Of a DNA stretch of 54,146 nt, positions 26,195 to 34,445 are shown one piece after another. The notes under the pieces were generated by a model. That model worked only from the letters and a program-made list of their open reading frames with translations, was not told the DNA's origin and did no database searches. This DNA is from Cellulomonas triticagri (GTDB taxonomy: Bacteria; Actinomycetota; Actinomycetes; Actinomycetales; Cellulomonadaceae), in NCBI RefSeq assembly GCF_003696205.1, contig NZ_RFFI01000010.1, forward strand, positions 1 through 54,146, given 5' to 3'. How positions within the stretch are numbered: the stretch's first letter is position 1; every line of letters begins with the position of its first letter. A program made the translations under genes and the position numbers.

Positions 26195-27807
26195 GAGTTC
26201 ACCCGGATCCGGGGGTCGAGCGCCGCGTAGACGAAGTCGACCACGATGTTGGCGAGGACGAGGAGCGTGCCGGTGACGAGGAAGTACCCCATGACCGGGT
26301 CGGCGTCCCTGGCCTGCAGCGACCTGAGGAAGAGCTGGCCCATGCCGCTCCACGCGAAGATGCGCTCGGTGATGATCGCGCCGCTGAACAGCGCCGCGAT
26401 GTCGAGCGGGACGACCGTCGCGAGCGGGATGAGCGCGTTGCGGAAGGCGTGCCGCGTCGTGACGACCCGCTCCGAGAGGCCCTTGGCCCGCGCGGTGCGG
26501 ATGTAGTCCTGGTTCATCACCTCGAGCAGGCTCGCCCGGGAGTACCGGGTGTAGCTCGCGAACGAGATGAGGATCAGCGCGATGGTCGGCAGGACGAGGT
26601 GCGTGAACTTGTCCAGCGACTCGACCCAGTAGTCACCGCTCAGACCCGGCGTCTGGGAGCCGATGGTGGCGATGGGGCGGCCGTTGATCTGGGACGCGTT
26701 GCTGTACGCCTGCCAGACCGCCATCACGCGGTCGACGTAGATCAGCAGGCCGACGCCGAGGGCGGTGATCGCCGCGCCGCGCATGGAGATCGCGCGGTCG
26801 TAGCCGCCGAACGCCCAGCCGACGACGAGGCCGACCCCGATGGCGACGACGCCCAGGCCCACGATCAGCCAGGTGCTCGCGTTGACGAACGCGTACTGCA
26901 GCGGCACGTACAGCGCGACGCCGATGGCGACGGTCGTCAGCGCCGAGTACAGCGCGCGGCGGTTGCCCAGCCCGGCCGTCAGGGCCGTGATGCCGAACGC
27001 GATGCCGACGCCGATCGCGGCGATGCCGAGCATGCCGAGGCTCGGGTCGAGCAGCCAACCGGTGCCGGAGATGAAGGTCAGCAGGCCGGCGGTCGCGACG
27101 ACGCTCGCGGCGAACGAGATCCACCGGGTGCGGGTGCTGCCGCCGATCACGGACGACCAGATCACGCCGGAGGCCAGCGAGATGATCGCGAGCCACATCG
27201 GCGGGATGTGCGGGTCCGCGAGGAAGTCGTTGAACCCGATGGCGCCCCAGAGCTTCAGCAGCACCGCCACCCAGAACGCGGGCAGCGAGTAGAGCACGAA
27301 GGACAGGAACGTCACGGAGTAGTCGAACCGCGTGTACTGGCGCAGGGCCGACACGATGCCGACCAGCACGCCGAGGCCGATCGCGATCAGCGTCGAGGCG
27401 GCGACGAGCTGCACGGTGCTGGGGATCGCGCTGCCGAGCAGGGCGGTGACCTGCTGGCCGCTCACCCAGCTCGAGCCGAGGTCACCCGTGAACAGGGCGC
27501 CGAGCCACTTGAAGTAGCGGATCACCGGCGGCGTGTCGAGGTCGAGCAGACGCACACGGGCGTCGATCAGCGCCTCCTTGTTGGGCGCCGTGCTGGTGCG
27601 CAGGTCCTCGAGGGGGTCGAGGGCGAACGACAGGAGCATGTAGACGATGAACGTCGCTCCGAGCAGCACGATCGCCGACGAGAGGAGTCGTCGACCGAGG
27701 AAGGTCAGGGTCGGCGCCGCGCTCCGGAACCAGGAGCGTCGTGCCGTGACCGGTGCGTCGGGCGCGGAGCGCGCGCCGGAGGCACGGGTCGTCACAGTGG
27801 TGGCCAT
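26191..27807 (-). CDS. dppB: Peptide ABC transporter permease, DppB type, with extra membrane segments
   Basis: A 538-residue permease, about 200 residues longer than usual DppB. The N-terminal DppB features are normal: RRLLSSAIVLLGATFIVYMLL, GDLGSSWVSGQQV and YSLPAFWVAVLL. The C-terminal part is normal too: LPTIALILISFASYTRYSRASLLEV, DYIRTARAKGLSE and VDFVYAALDPRIRV. Between them, residues about 205-365 insert roughly five additional hydrophobic segments with Gly/Ala/Val-rich sequence. ATG 27807 has AAGGA 5 bases upstream, and a -10 TACACT lies at 27848. The insertion is in frame and codon use looks uniform, so it seems genuine rather than an assembly error. Confidence 0.9.
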   Translation of the reverse strand: MATTVTTRASGARSAPDAPVTARRSWFRSAAPTLTFLGRRLLSSAIVLLGATFIVYMLLSFALDPLEDLRTSTAPNKEALIDARVRLLDLDTPPVIRYFKWLGALFTGDLGSSWVSGQQVTALLGSAIPSTVQLVAASTLIAIGLGVLVGIVSALRQYTRFDYSVTFLSFVLYSLPAFWVAVLLKLWGAIGFNDFLADPHIPPMWLAIISLASGVIWSSVIGGSTRTRWISFAASVVATAGLLTFISGTGWLLDPSLGMLGIAAIGVGIAFGITALTAGLGNRRALYSALTTVAIGVALYVPLQYAFVNASTWLIVGLGVVAIGVGLVVGWAFGGYDRAISMRGAAITALGVGLLIYVDRVMAVWQAYSNASQINGRPIATIGSQTPGLSGDYWVESLDKFTHLVLPTIALILISFASYTRYSRASLLEVMNQDYIRTARAKGLSERVVTTRHAFRNALIPLATVVPLDIAALFSGAIITERIFAWSGMGQLFLRSLQARDADPVMGYFLVTGTLLVLANIVVDFVYAALDPRIRVNS

Positions 27808-27847
27808 GGGGTCCTTGCCTCACGGGAAGGGGTACTCGCAAAGCGCA

Positions 27848-27853
27848 AGTGTA
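27848..27853 (-). promoter_or_regulatory. -10 hexamer TACACT before dppB
   Basis: TACACT on the minus strand gives the permease genes a possible promoter downstream of the hairpin that follows dppA. Confidence 0.4.
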
Positions 27854-27940
27854 GGCACTCCCGGTGGGGAGGAATTGCGCTTCATCCGTGGTATAGGGCA
27901 GCGAGTGCCGTGCTGGCGGGGTCGTGCGGGGGCACGGCAA

Positions 27941-27974
27941 CGGGGGTACCGCGGGCGGAGCCGCGGTACCCCCG
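27941..27974 (-). terminator. Strong hairpin between dppA and dppB
   Basis: A perfect 14-base-pair stem (CGGGGGTACCGCGG at 27941-27954 with its complement at 27961-27974) and a 6-base loop lie 29 bases after the dppA stop. Such intercistronic hairpins after binding-protein genes usually stabilise or end most transcripts so the binding protein is made in excess. Confidence 0.65.
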
Positions 27975-28002
27975 TGCCGGCGTGCTCGAGACGAGCGTCA
28001 GA

Positions 28003-29853
28003 TCACTCCGACTCGGACGCGCTCGGCGCGTCCAGCGAGTCGGAGGCGCTGATCTCCCAGTCCCAGTAGTTCCAGAAGATGGTCGGCGAGAGCGCGATGG
28101 TCGAGACGCCCTGCAGGACGTCGCGGTGCGCGACCACACCCGGGAACTGGAAGATGTTGACGCCGAAGGCGTCGGCGTTGAGCTTCTGCTCGATCTGCGT
28201 GGCCAGCTCGACCTCGCGGGCGGAGTCGGTGTTGGTGCCGACCTCGGCCCACAGCGCGTCGACCTCGGGGTTCGAGTAGCCGCCGTAGTTGTTCTGGCCG
28301 CCGGTGATGTAGTTCGCCTCGGCGTTCAGGATGAACGTGTTGGTGGACTGCCAGCCGAACAGCGCGGCGTCGTACGTGCCGTTGCCCAGGATCGAGCCCC
28401 AGGTGTCGTCACCGTTGTCGATGACGTTGAAGCCGGCCTGCGCGGCGGAGGCCGCGATCAGCTGGTACTCGTTGGCACGACGGACGTTGGACTTGCCGTA
28501 GAGGAAGCGCACGTCCACCGGGGTGGCGACGCCGGCCTGGGCCAGCAGCGCCTGGGCGCCCGCGATGTCGACCTCGGCCCACGCGTCGGCGCCGCTGCCC
28601 GCGGCGACCTCGTCGTAGCCCGGGGAGCCCGGCACGAACAGGAAGGAGTCACGCGTCTTGGCGTCCTCCTGCAGCGGCTGGATGAGCTTCTCGATGATCT
28701 CCTGGCGCGGGATCGTCTTGAGGAACGCCTCGCGGACCAGGCGCGCCTTCTCGGCGTCGCCGCCGTACGTGGCCGGGTCGAACGGGCCGCCGTTGTCGAA
28801 GGTCAGGTCGACGTGCTCGTAGGTGCCCTCGGGCGCCGTGGTGTAGGAGACGCCGTCGATGCCGTCGAGCGTCGCGAGGACGTCCACGGAGGACTGCGGC
28901 GCGATGAGGTCGACCTCACCGTTCTGCAGCGCGGTCACCGAGGCCAGCGGGTCCTCGGTGTAGCGGATGGTGATCGAGTCGACCTTCGGCTCCGGGCCCC
29001 AGTTGAAGGACTCGTTGCGGGTCAGCGTCAGGTACTGGTTCTCGACGTAGTCCGAGATGACGTACGGGCCGTACGAGAGGTACAGGTCCGGGTCGTCCGG
29101 CAGCGAGGTGAAGTTGAACGCGTTCGTCCAGGTGTCCGCGATCTTCGCGAGCGCCTCGGCGTCGTTGTTCTCGAAGGCGTCCTCGACGGCCGCCTTGGCC
29201 TCGGTCGGGTCCTCCACGCCGAGCGCGATCTTGCCGACGACGTGCGCGGCGACCGGGCTGGGCTGGTTCATCGACACCTCCCAGTCGGACCGGGGGCTGT
29301 CGTAGACGTAGGTCACGGAGCGGCCGTCGTCGCCGATCTCCGGGAACGTCGTGATCTGGTTCATCGCGGGCGACGAGGAGTCGAAGTAGACCTCGCCGGC
29401 CGGGACCTCGGCGTTGCCGTCGGCGTCCGTCGGGACGTCGCCGCCGGCCACGGTGTCGAACATGTCGTTCTGGGCACCCCAGAACAGGATCATGTCGGCC
29501 GCGTCGACGGGCGTGCCGTCGGACCAGGTGACGCCCTCGTTGACCGTGTACTTGACGGTGAACGGGTCCTCGGAGACGACCTCGTACGAGCCGAACTCCT
29601 CGTTCTTCGCGAGGTTCAGGTCGCCGTCGTAGTAGTTGAAGAACGACGTCGTCAGGTAAACGATGTTGGCGTTCGCCGTGGCGTTGCCGTTGGCCGTCAG
29701 GTTGTTCGTGGAGCGGAACGGCTCGTTCCACCCGACGTTGACGGACGTGGTCCCCTCGATCTCGCTCTCCTGAGCGGGACCCGAGCACGCGGTGAGCACG
29801 AGGGCTCCCGCGGACACCGCAGCCACTGCGGCGCTGATTCGCCTGATCTTCAA
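28003..29853 (-). CDS. dppA: Peptide-binding lipoprotein of the Dpp/Opp importer (SBP_bac_5)
   Basis: A 616-residue extracytoplasmic substrate-binding lipoprotein. The TTG start (29853) has AGGAGGA 5 bases upstream. The signal peptide KIRRISAAVAAVSAGALVLTAC ends in a lipobox (LTAC), with the Cys as lipid anchor. The family signature follows in the mature part (NEGVTWSDGTPVDAADMILFW). Repeated Asp/Glu-rich composition is typical of secreted actinobacterial proteins. Gene order dppA-dppB-dppC on one strand, with the hairpin after dppA, supports an importer operon. The ligand could be peptides or another oligomer handled by this family, such as cello-oligosaccharides; sequence alone does not decide. 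Confidence 0.92.
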   Translation of the reverse strand: MKIRRISAAVAAVSAGALVLTACSGPAQESEIEGTTSVNVGWNEPFRSTNNLTANGNATANANIVYLTTSFFNYYDGDLNLAKNEEFGSYEVVSEDPFTVKYTVNEGVTWSDGTPVDAADMILFWGAQNDMFDTVAGGDVPTDADGNAEVPAGEVYFDSSSPAMNQITTFPEIGDDGRSVTYVYDSPRSDWEVSMNQPSPVAAHVVGKIALGVEDPTEAKAAVEDAFENNDAEALAKIADTWTNAFNFTSLPDDPDLYLSYGPYVISDYVENQYLTLTRNESFNWGPEPKVDSITIRYTEDPLASVTALQNGEVDLIAPQSSVDVLATLDGIDGVSYTTAPEGTYEHVDLTFDNGGPFDPATYGGDAEKARLVREAFLKTIPRQEIIEKLIQPLQEDAKTRDSFLFVPGSPGYDEVAAGSGADAWAEVDIAGAQALLAQAGVATPVDVRFLYGKSNVRRANEYQLIAASAAQAGFNVIDNGDDTWGSILGNGTYDAALFGWQSTNTFILNAEANYITGGQNNYGGYSNPEVDALWAEVGTNTDSAREVELATQIEQKLNADAFGVNIFQFPGVVAHRDVLQGVSTIALSPTIFWNYWDWEISASDSLDAPSASESE

Positions 29854-30333
29854 TGTTCCTCCTGTGAAGGTGGCGCCCCGGCATCCGTCTGCCGCGCGGG
29901 CCGACCTCACGGTCGTCCCGGCACGGCGGACGCACGGTCCCGCCATGGATGTGGACACGCTAGTGGCCTCAGTTGGGACAAATCGGACAGAGCCCCCGGT
30001 CAGGGGCCATCGTTACCGGATCGATACTGAGCAGTAGTGTCCAGCATTCAAGACGCTACATGCCTGTAACACGGCGGAAACACGCGGTCGCCAGGCGGTC
30101 GCGGGCGCCTCGGGGCACTGCGTAGGGCTTCCCGCCCAGCGCGGGAACGAGCACCTGTGCTAAGGCGCACCCACCCGCGTGACCGGCGTCACCTCGGGCT
30201 CCGTGCCGTACCCCGCCCGCAGGACGTCAGGAACGAAGAAGCGCTCCCCCACCGCCCGTCCCTAGCATCGGCCGGGACGGAGCTGCGGCACCCCGCCGCG
30301 CCACGCCGTCCACCACCCGGACCGGAGGAACCC
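29854..30333. promoter_or_regulatory. 480-base intergenic region with dppA promoter and DUF1801-like gene promoter
   Basis: This is one of the lower-GC stretches in the window. On the minus strand TTGAAT (30046-30051) and CAGTAT (30024-30029) are 16 bases apart and would give dppA a leader of about 160 bases. On the plus strand TAGCAT (30263-30268) precedes the DUF1801-like gene by about 65 bases. The remaining sequence, including GTAACACGGCGGAAACA near 30067, shows no gene or clear operator. Confidence 0.5.
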
Positions 30334-30798
30334 ATGAGCCCGCGGAAGACCACCACCGACGACGTCGACGGCACCTTCACCGCCGAGGAGCGCGCCGCCA
30401 TGAAGGAGCGCGCCGCCGAGCTGCGCGCCGCCAAGAAGCGCGGCAAGTCGATCGAGGACGCCGACGCCGAGGTCCTCGCCAAGATCGCCGAGCTGCCCGC
30501 CGAGGACCGCGCGGTCGCCGAGCGCGTGCACGCCATCGTCCGCGCCGCCGCCCCCGACCTCACGCCCCGCACCTGGTACGGGATGCCCGCCTACGGACGC
30601 GACGGCAAGGCCACCGTCTTCTTCCAGCCCGCCGCGAAGTTCAAGGCCCGGTACTCCACCCTCGGCTTCAACGACGACGCCCTGCTGGACGACGGCGCCA
30701 TGTGGCCCGCCTCCTACGCGATCACCACCATCGGCGACGCCGAGGAGGCCACGATCACCGCGCTCGTGCGCCGCGCCGTCGGCGACGCCGGCGCCTAG
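30334..30798 (+). CDS. DUF1801/YdhG-like small protein
   Basis: A 154-residue soluble protein. The first 65 residues are charged and helical (TAEERAAMKERAAELRAAKK). The rest is a YdhG/frataxin-like domain with PDLTPRTWYGMPAY, GKATVFFQPAAKFKARYSTLGF and MWPASYAI. Proteins of this fold are often annotated as iron chaperone-like or DUF1801 and have no proven function. ATG 30334 has GGAGGA 5 bases upstream. Its end overlaps by 4 bases the end of the convergent DUF2510 gene. Confidence 0.78.
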   Translation: MSPRKTTTDDVDGTFTAEERAAMKERAAELRAAKKRGKSIEDADAEVLAKIAELPAEDRAVAERVHAIVRAAAPDLTPRTWYGMPAYGRDGKATVFFQPAAKFKARYSTLGFNDDALLDDGAMWPASYAITTIGDAEEATITALVRRAVGDAGA

Positions 30799-31247
30799 AA
30801 CAGGAAGAACTTGCTCGACGCCGAGAACAGGAACGCCAGGACCGACAGCGCCAGGCCCCAGCCCGCCTTCGCCCGGCCCACCGCCGCGTAGCCGTGCGCC
30901 GCGAGCTGGTTCGCGCGGCGCAGGCCCGCCGACGACAGCACGATGCCGACGATCGACGGGATCGTGAGGACGTTGACCACCATCGCGACGATGCCGAGCA
31001 CCAGCCCCGCGGTGGCGGGGTGGTTGGTCAGCACCGGCCGGGCGGGGGCGTACGGCTGCTGCGGGTACGGCTGCTGACCGTGCGGCTGCGAGGCGTACGG
31101 CGCGGTGGAGGCCGCGCCGTCGGCGGCGGGCTGGCGGCGCTCGGTCCACGCCTGGCCGTCCCACCAGCGCTGCGAGCCGGTGCCCGCGTCGTAGTACCAG
31201 CCGGGCGCGACCGCGTCCCGCTCCCCCGTGCCGTCGTACCCGCTCAT
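30795..31247 (-). CDS. DUF2510-DUF4190 membrane protein
   Basis: A 150-residue protein. Residues 12-38 are a DUF2510 tryptophan motif (APGWYYDAGTGSQRWWDGQAW), common at the N-terminus of actinobacterial membrane proteins. A Gln/Pro/Tyr-rich linker follows, then a DUF4190-like pair of helices (TAGLVLGIVAMVVNVLTIPSIVGIV with GLRRANQLAAHGYAAVGRAKAGW, a two-helix hairpin with the G-R-A motif) and a final helix. The ATG overlaps the HEPN gene stop (ATGA), so it is translationally coupled to that cassette. Function unknown. Confidence 0.8.
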   Translation of the reverse strand: MSGYDGTGERDAVAPGWYYDAGTGSQRWWDGQAWTERRQPAADGAASTAPYASQPHGQQPYPQQPYAPARPVLTNHPATAGLVLGIVAMVVNVLTIPSIVGIVLSSAGLRRANQLAAHGYAAVGRAKAGWGLALSVLAFLFSASSKFFLF

Positions 31248-31774
31248 CGTGACTTCGCGACCTTCACGCCGCCGACCGCGAGCCCGAGGAAGCGCAGATA
31301 GCTCGCGTCCTTCGCGCTCCAGAGGGCGTCGGCATCGGTGACGGCGCTACGCGCGGCATCGGCGTACGAGAGTGCTGCCGCCTTCGACACGTCGAAGAAG
31401 TCGTCGTAGTCGGCACGGTGCCGGACGACCTGGAGGTCGACGAAGTTCTGCGCCACATCCGCGAGACGGGCATCCACCGGCGCCAGGGTGCCGATCAGCG
31501 CCTTGTTGCCCCGGCTGTTCGCCGCGTCGGCCAGCGCGGCGAGATCCGTGTGCGTGATCCAGCGCGCGACGGCCGAGTGCTGCGTGGTCCACCCGGTCTC
31601 ACCCAGGAGCCGCCAGGCGGTGTGCTGGGTCAGCTTGTGGAACACCGCGTAGTACGCGGTGCTGATCGACCGGCGGAGGTTGATCGTCCGTGGCTTCCCC
31701 GGCCCGTCGCCACGCCCTCCCAGACGGTCAGCGAGGTCCAGCAGGTCCTCCGACTCGATGAAGCGCACCGCCAT
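31244..31774 (-). CDS. HEPN-domain protein (UPF0332-like)
   Basis: A 176-residue all-helical protein. RRSISTAYYAVFHKLTQHTAWRL at about 34-56 and VVRHRADYDDFF at about 116-127 match the pattern of UPF0332/HEPN proteins (S-x-AYYAxFH, later R-x-ADYD). HEPN domains are RNA-binding or RNase modules in toxin-antitoxin, abortive-infection and CRISPR-linked systems. The classical Rx4-6H ribonuclease motif is not obvious, so activity is uncertain. The gene is coupled at both ends by ATGA overlaps to a 111-residue protein upstream and a membrane protein downstream. GC content and codon use are lower than in flanking core genes, suggesting acquisition. Confidence 0.75.
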   Translation of the reverse strand: MAVRFIESEDLLDLADRLGGRGDGPGKPRTINLRRSISTAYYAVFHKLTQHTAWRLLGETGWTTQHSAVARWITHTDLAALADAANSRGNKALIGTLAPVDARLADVAQNFVDLQVVRHRADYDDFFDVSKAAALSYADAARSAVTDADALWSAKDASYLRFLGLAVGGVKVAKSR

Positions 31775-32109
31775 CAGCGGGTCTCCTCGGGATCGTGCTT
31801 GGCACCAGGTTCGGCAGGAGCGTCATCTGAGGTCGTCTGATCGGCGGACTCGTAGGCGAGGGTGACGTCCTGCCCGGGCAGCGCCTCCACGGCCGCGGTC
31901 CGCGCTTCGCGCCGGATCGCGAGGAAGTCCTCCGCGTCCCACTCAGCCCCCGGGGCCGCGGACGCGAGCCGCACGGTGACCTGCACCGACGGACCGTCCG
32001 GAGTGTCGACGTCCTCGGCATCCACGGCGACGACCGCGAGCGACGACCGGGAGAGCTCGAGCAGCCGCTGGCGTACCGATTCGAGCTGCGCGTGCGTGAA
32101 CGGAGCCAT
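31774..32109 (-). CDS. Small acidic protein of the HEPN cassette, unrecognised
   Basis: A 111-residue protein starting MAPFTHAQLESVRQRLLELSRSS. It appears to have an N-terminal helix, a beta-rich middle (AVVAVDAEDVDTPDG, VQVTVRLAS), a second helix (DFLAIRREARTAAVEALPG) and a disordered acidic tail. It lacks the nucleotidyltransferase G-S...D-x-D motif expected of a MNT partner. I do not recognise the family. A CAGGCT hexamer 6 bases before the ATG suggests a leaderless promoter for the three-gene cassette. Its position before the HEPN gene fits an antitoxin or adaptor, but that is inference. Confidence 0.6.
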   Translation of the reverse strand: MAPFTHAQLESVRQRLLELSRSSLAVVAVDAEDVDTPDGPSVQVTVRLASAAPGAEWDAEDFLAIRREARTAAVEALPGQDVTLAYESADQTTSDDAPAEPGAKHDPEETR

Positions 32110-32115
32110 GGACTC

Positions 32116-32121
32116 AGCCTG
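32116..32121 (-). promoter_or_regulatory. Putative leaderless promoter -10 (CAGGCT) of the HEPN cassette
   Basis: CAGGCT ends 6 bases before ATG 32109, allowing the cassette to be transcribed separately from the methyltransferase gene upstream. Confidence 0.45.
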
Positions 32122-32171
32122 CCAGACCGGAGCGTCGGCGCGCTCCACGCACGCCGGGAAGCGATGCGGCC

Positions 32172-33299
32172 TCAGCGACGGGTCGACGCGGTGACGGTGA
32201 ACTTCGGCCCGCGCGCCACCTGCCGGGTCGGCCCGACCAGCGCCTGCAGGCACGGCCGGTAGCCGAGCCCGGAGTTCCACACGCACCACAGCTCGCCGCC
32301 GGGCCGCAGCACCCGCGCGGCCTCGGCGAACAGCCCCGGCGCGACGGTGTCGAGCACCGCCGCCCCGACGTGGAACGGCGGGTTGAGCACGACCAGGTCG
32401 ACGCTCGCGTCGTCGAGGCCCGCGGTGCCGCGGGCGCGCCGCACCTCGACCCTGTCGGCCACCCCGTTCGCCGCGACCGTCTCGCGCGCCGACGCGACCG
32501 CGGCCGCGGACTCGTCGGTGGCGACGACGGACAACCCGGGGCGCGTGCGGGCGAGGACGGTGGCGAGCACCCCGGTGCCGCACCCCAGGTCGACGGCGCG
32601 CCCCGCGTCCGGGACGGCGCCGTCCAGGTGCTCCAGCAGGAACCGGGTGCCGATGTCGACGCGGGTCCCCGCGAAGGCGGCACCGTGGGCGTGCACGGTC
32701 AGGCCGAGGTCCTCGTGCTGCGTCGCGGCGGGCCAGATGGAGGTGGCGCCGGGACGCGGGCCCGACGCGTGCAGCACACGCGCCTTCTGGCGTCCCCGGC
32801 TGGCGTGCACCTCGGTGAAGTGGCGCCCCAGGACCACGTTCATGGACCGGGACATGTGCTTCTCGCGCCCACCCGCGACGACCACCACGTCCGGCGCCGC
32901 GTGCGCCGCCACCAGGCCCGCGACCTCGTCCAGTGCGTCCAGCGCGCGCGGCAGCGCGAGCAGCACGACGCGGGCGCCCGCGACGAGGTCGGGATCCAGC
33001 GCGGCGTGCTGGCGGACGGCGTCCGCGAGGCCCAGCCGCCCGGCGTTCGCGGCCAGCGCCTGCTCACCGGTCAGCCGGTCGGTGTGCGCGCGGACGGCGC
33101 GCAGGCCGAACCGGTCGGTGGCGCCCAGGGTGAGCGCCCCGTACCGGTCGCCGACGACGACCACCTCGCCCGGACCCGCCGCCGCGAGGGCCGGGGCCGC
33201 CTCGTCCAGGACCAGGCGGTCCGCGGCGTCCACCGCGACCAGGTCCGGGGCCGGGGTCTCGGGGTCGCAGCGCAGCGCGGCGAGCAGGTCCTGCGTCAT
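32172..33299 (-). CDS. RsmC/RlmG-like rRNA guanine-N2 methyltransferase
   Basis: A 375-residue protein with two Rossmann-like halves, as in RsmC and RlmG. The N-terminal half is the degenerate, non-catalytic domain (ending near VVVVAGGREKHMSRSMN). The C-terminal half binds SAM: AVDLGCGTGVLATVLA and the catalytic NPPFH motif within DLVVLNPPFHVGAAV. The NPPF motif with this tandem layout points to a 16S or 23S rRNA m2G enzyme; which of the two cannot be decided from the sequence. The stop is 60 bases from the HEPN cassette. It is 12 bases downstream of the ychF stop and probably co-transcribed in the same direction from its own or an upstream promoter. Confidence 0.85.
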   Translation of the reverse strand: MTQDLLAALRCDPETPAPDLVAVDAADRLVLDEAAPALAAAGPGEVVVVGDRYGALTLGATDRFGLRAVRAHTDRLTGEQALAANAGRLGLADAVRQHAALDPDLVAGARVVLLALPRALDALDEVAGLVAAHAAPDVVVVAGGREKHMSRSMNVVLGRHFTEVHASRGRQKARVLHASGPRPGATSIWPAATQHEDLGLTVHAHGAAFAGTRVDIGTRFLLEHLDGAVPDAGRAVDLGCGTGVLATVLARTRPGLSVVATDESAAAVASARETVAANGVADRVEVRRARGTAGLDDASVDLVVLNPPFHVGAAVLDTVAPGLFAEAARVLRPGGELWCVWNSGLGYRPCLQALVGPTRQVARGPKFTVTASTRR

Positions 33300-33311
33300 G
33301 GGTGCTCCGGC

Positions 33312-34397
33312 TCAGACGTTGAAGCGGAACTCCACCACGTCGCCGTCGACCATCACGTAGTCCTTGCCCTCGATGCGGGCCTTGCCCGCCGAGCGGGCGG
33401 CGGCGACCGAGCCGGCTTCGACGAGGTCGTCGAAGCTGATGACCTCCGCCTTGATGAAGCCCTTCTGGAAGTCCGTGTGGATGACGCCGGCGGCCTGCGG
33501 GGCCGTCCAGCCCTGGTGGATCGTCCAGGCGCGCGACTCCTTGGGGCCCGCGGTCAGGTAGGTCTGCAGACCGAGGGTGTGGAACCCGACGCGGGCGAGC
33601 TGGTCGAGGCCCGCCTCGTCCTGGCCGTTGTCCGCCAGCATCTCCTTGGCCTCGTCGGGCTCGAGCTCGACCAGGTCGGACTCGAACTTGGCGTCGAGGA
33701 AGATCGCGTCCGCCGGGGCGACGAAGGCCCGCAGGTCGTCCTGCATGGCGGTGTCGGCGAGGCCCGCGTCGTCGGTGTTGAAGACGTAGATGAACGGCTT
33801 CGCGGTCATGAGCTGCAGCGACGCGAGGTCGGCCAGGTCGAGGCCCGCGGCCTTCGCGCCCTGGAACAGCGTCTGCCCGGACTCCAGCACGGCCTGGGCG
33901 GCCTGCGCGGCGGCGAGCTCGGCGGGGTCCGCCTTCTTGATGCGGACCTCCTTCTCCAGGCGCGGGACGATCTTCTCGAGCGTCTGGAGGTCCGCGAGGA
34001 CGAGCTCGGTGTTGATGGTCTCGATGTCGTCCTTCGGCGAGACGCGGCCGTCGACGTGCACCACGTCGGGGTCGGCGAACGCGCGGGTCACCTGGCAGAT
34101 CGCCTCGGCCTCGCGGATGTTCGCGAGGAACTTGTTGCCCAGGCCCTCGCCCTCGCTGGCGCCCTTGACGATGCCCGCGATGTCGACGAACGACACCGTC
34201 GCGGGGAGGATCTTCTCGCTGCCGAAGATCTCCGCGAGCTTCTCGAGCCGCGGGTCGGGCAGCGGCACGACGCCGACGTTGGGCTCGATCGTCGCGAACG
34301 GGTAGTTCGCCGCGAGGACCTGCGCGCGGGTGAGGGCGTTGAAGAGCGTGGACTTGCCGACGTTGGGCAGGCCGACGATGCCGATGGTGAGTGCCAC
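33312..34397 (-). CDS. ychF: Redox-regulated ATPase/GTPase YchF
   Basis: A 361-residue Obg-family P-loop ATPase, normal length. Motifs: GLPNVGKSTLFNALT (P-loop), NYPFATIEPN (G2), DIAGIVKGASEGEGLGNKF (G3) and YVFNTDDAG in place of the usual NKxD-type motif, as expected for YchF. A TGS domain closes the protein (GVIHTDFQKGFIKAEVISFDD). GTG 34397 is chosen because TAGGAT lies 8 bases upstream (leaderless) and because the P-loop begins close to the N-terminus in this family. Binds ribosomes and affects oxidative stress response. Confidence 0.95.
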   Translation of the reverse strand: MALTIGIVGLPNVGKSTLFNALTRAQVLAANYPFATIEPNVGVVPLPDPRLEKLAEIFGSEKILPATVSFVDIAGIVKGASEGEGLGNKFLANIREAEAICQVTRAFADPDVVHVDGRVSPKDDIETINTELVLADLQTLEKIVPRLEKEVRIKKADPAELAAAQAAQAVLESGQTLFQGAKAAGLDLADLASLQLMTAKPFIYVFNTDDAGLADTAMQDDLRAFVAPADAIFLDAKFESDLVELEPDEAKEMLADNGQDEAGLDQLARVGFHTLGLQTYLTAGPKESRAWTIHQGWTAPQAAGVIHTDFQKGFIKAEVISFDDLVEAGSVAAARSAGKARIEGKDYVMVDGDVVEFRFNV

Positions 34398-34405
34398 GGG
34401 CCACC

Positions 34406-34411
34406 ATCCTA
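34406..34411 (-). promoter_or_regulatory. Leaderless promoter -10 (TAGGAT) for ychF
   Basis: TAGGAT ends 8 bases before GTG 34397. Confidence 0.5.
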
Positions 34412-34445
34412 GAGGTCGTCCCGCTCCCGCGGGCACCGGGGTGGG

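Noticed and set aside
26191..27807. Frameshift or misassembly in dppB
   Set aside because: The reading frame is continuous, both conserved ends are intact, and codon use does not change across the extra segment.
26449..30030. A plus-strand open frame of 1193 codons opposite the importer genes
   Set aside because: Arg/Asp/Gly-rich shadow of dppB and dppA; the minus-strand genes carry clear family motifs.
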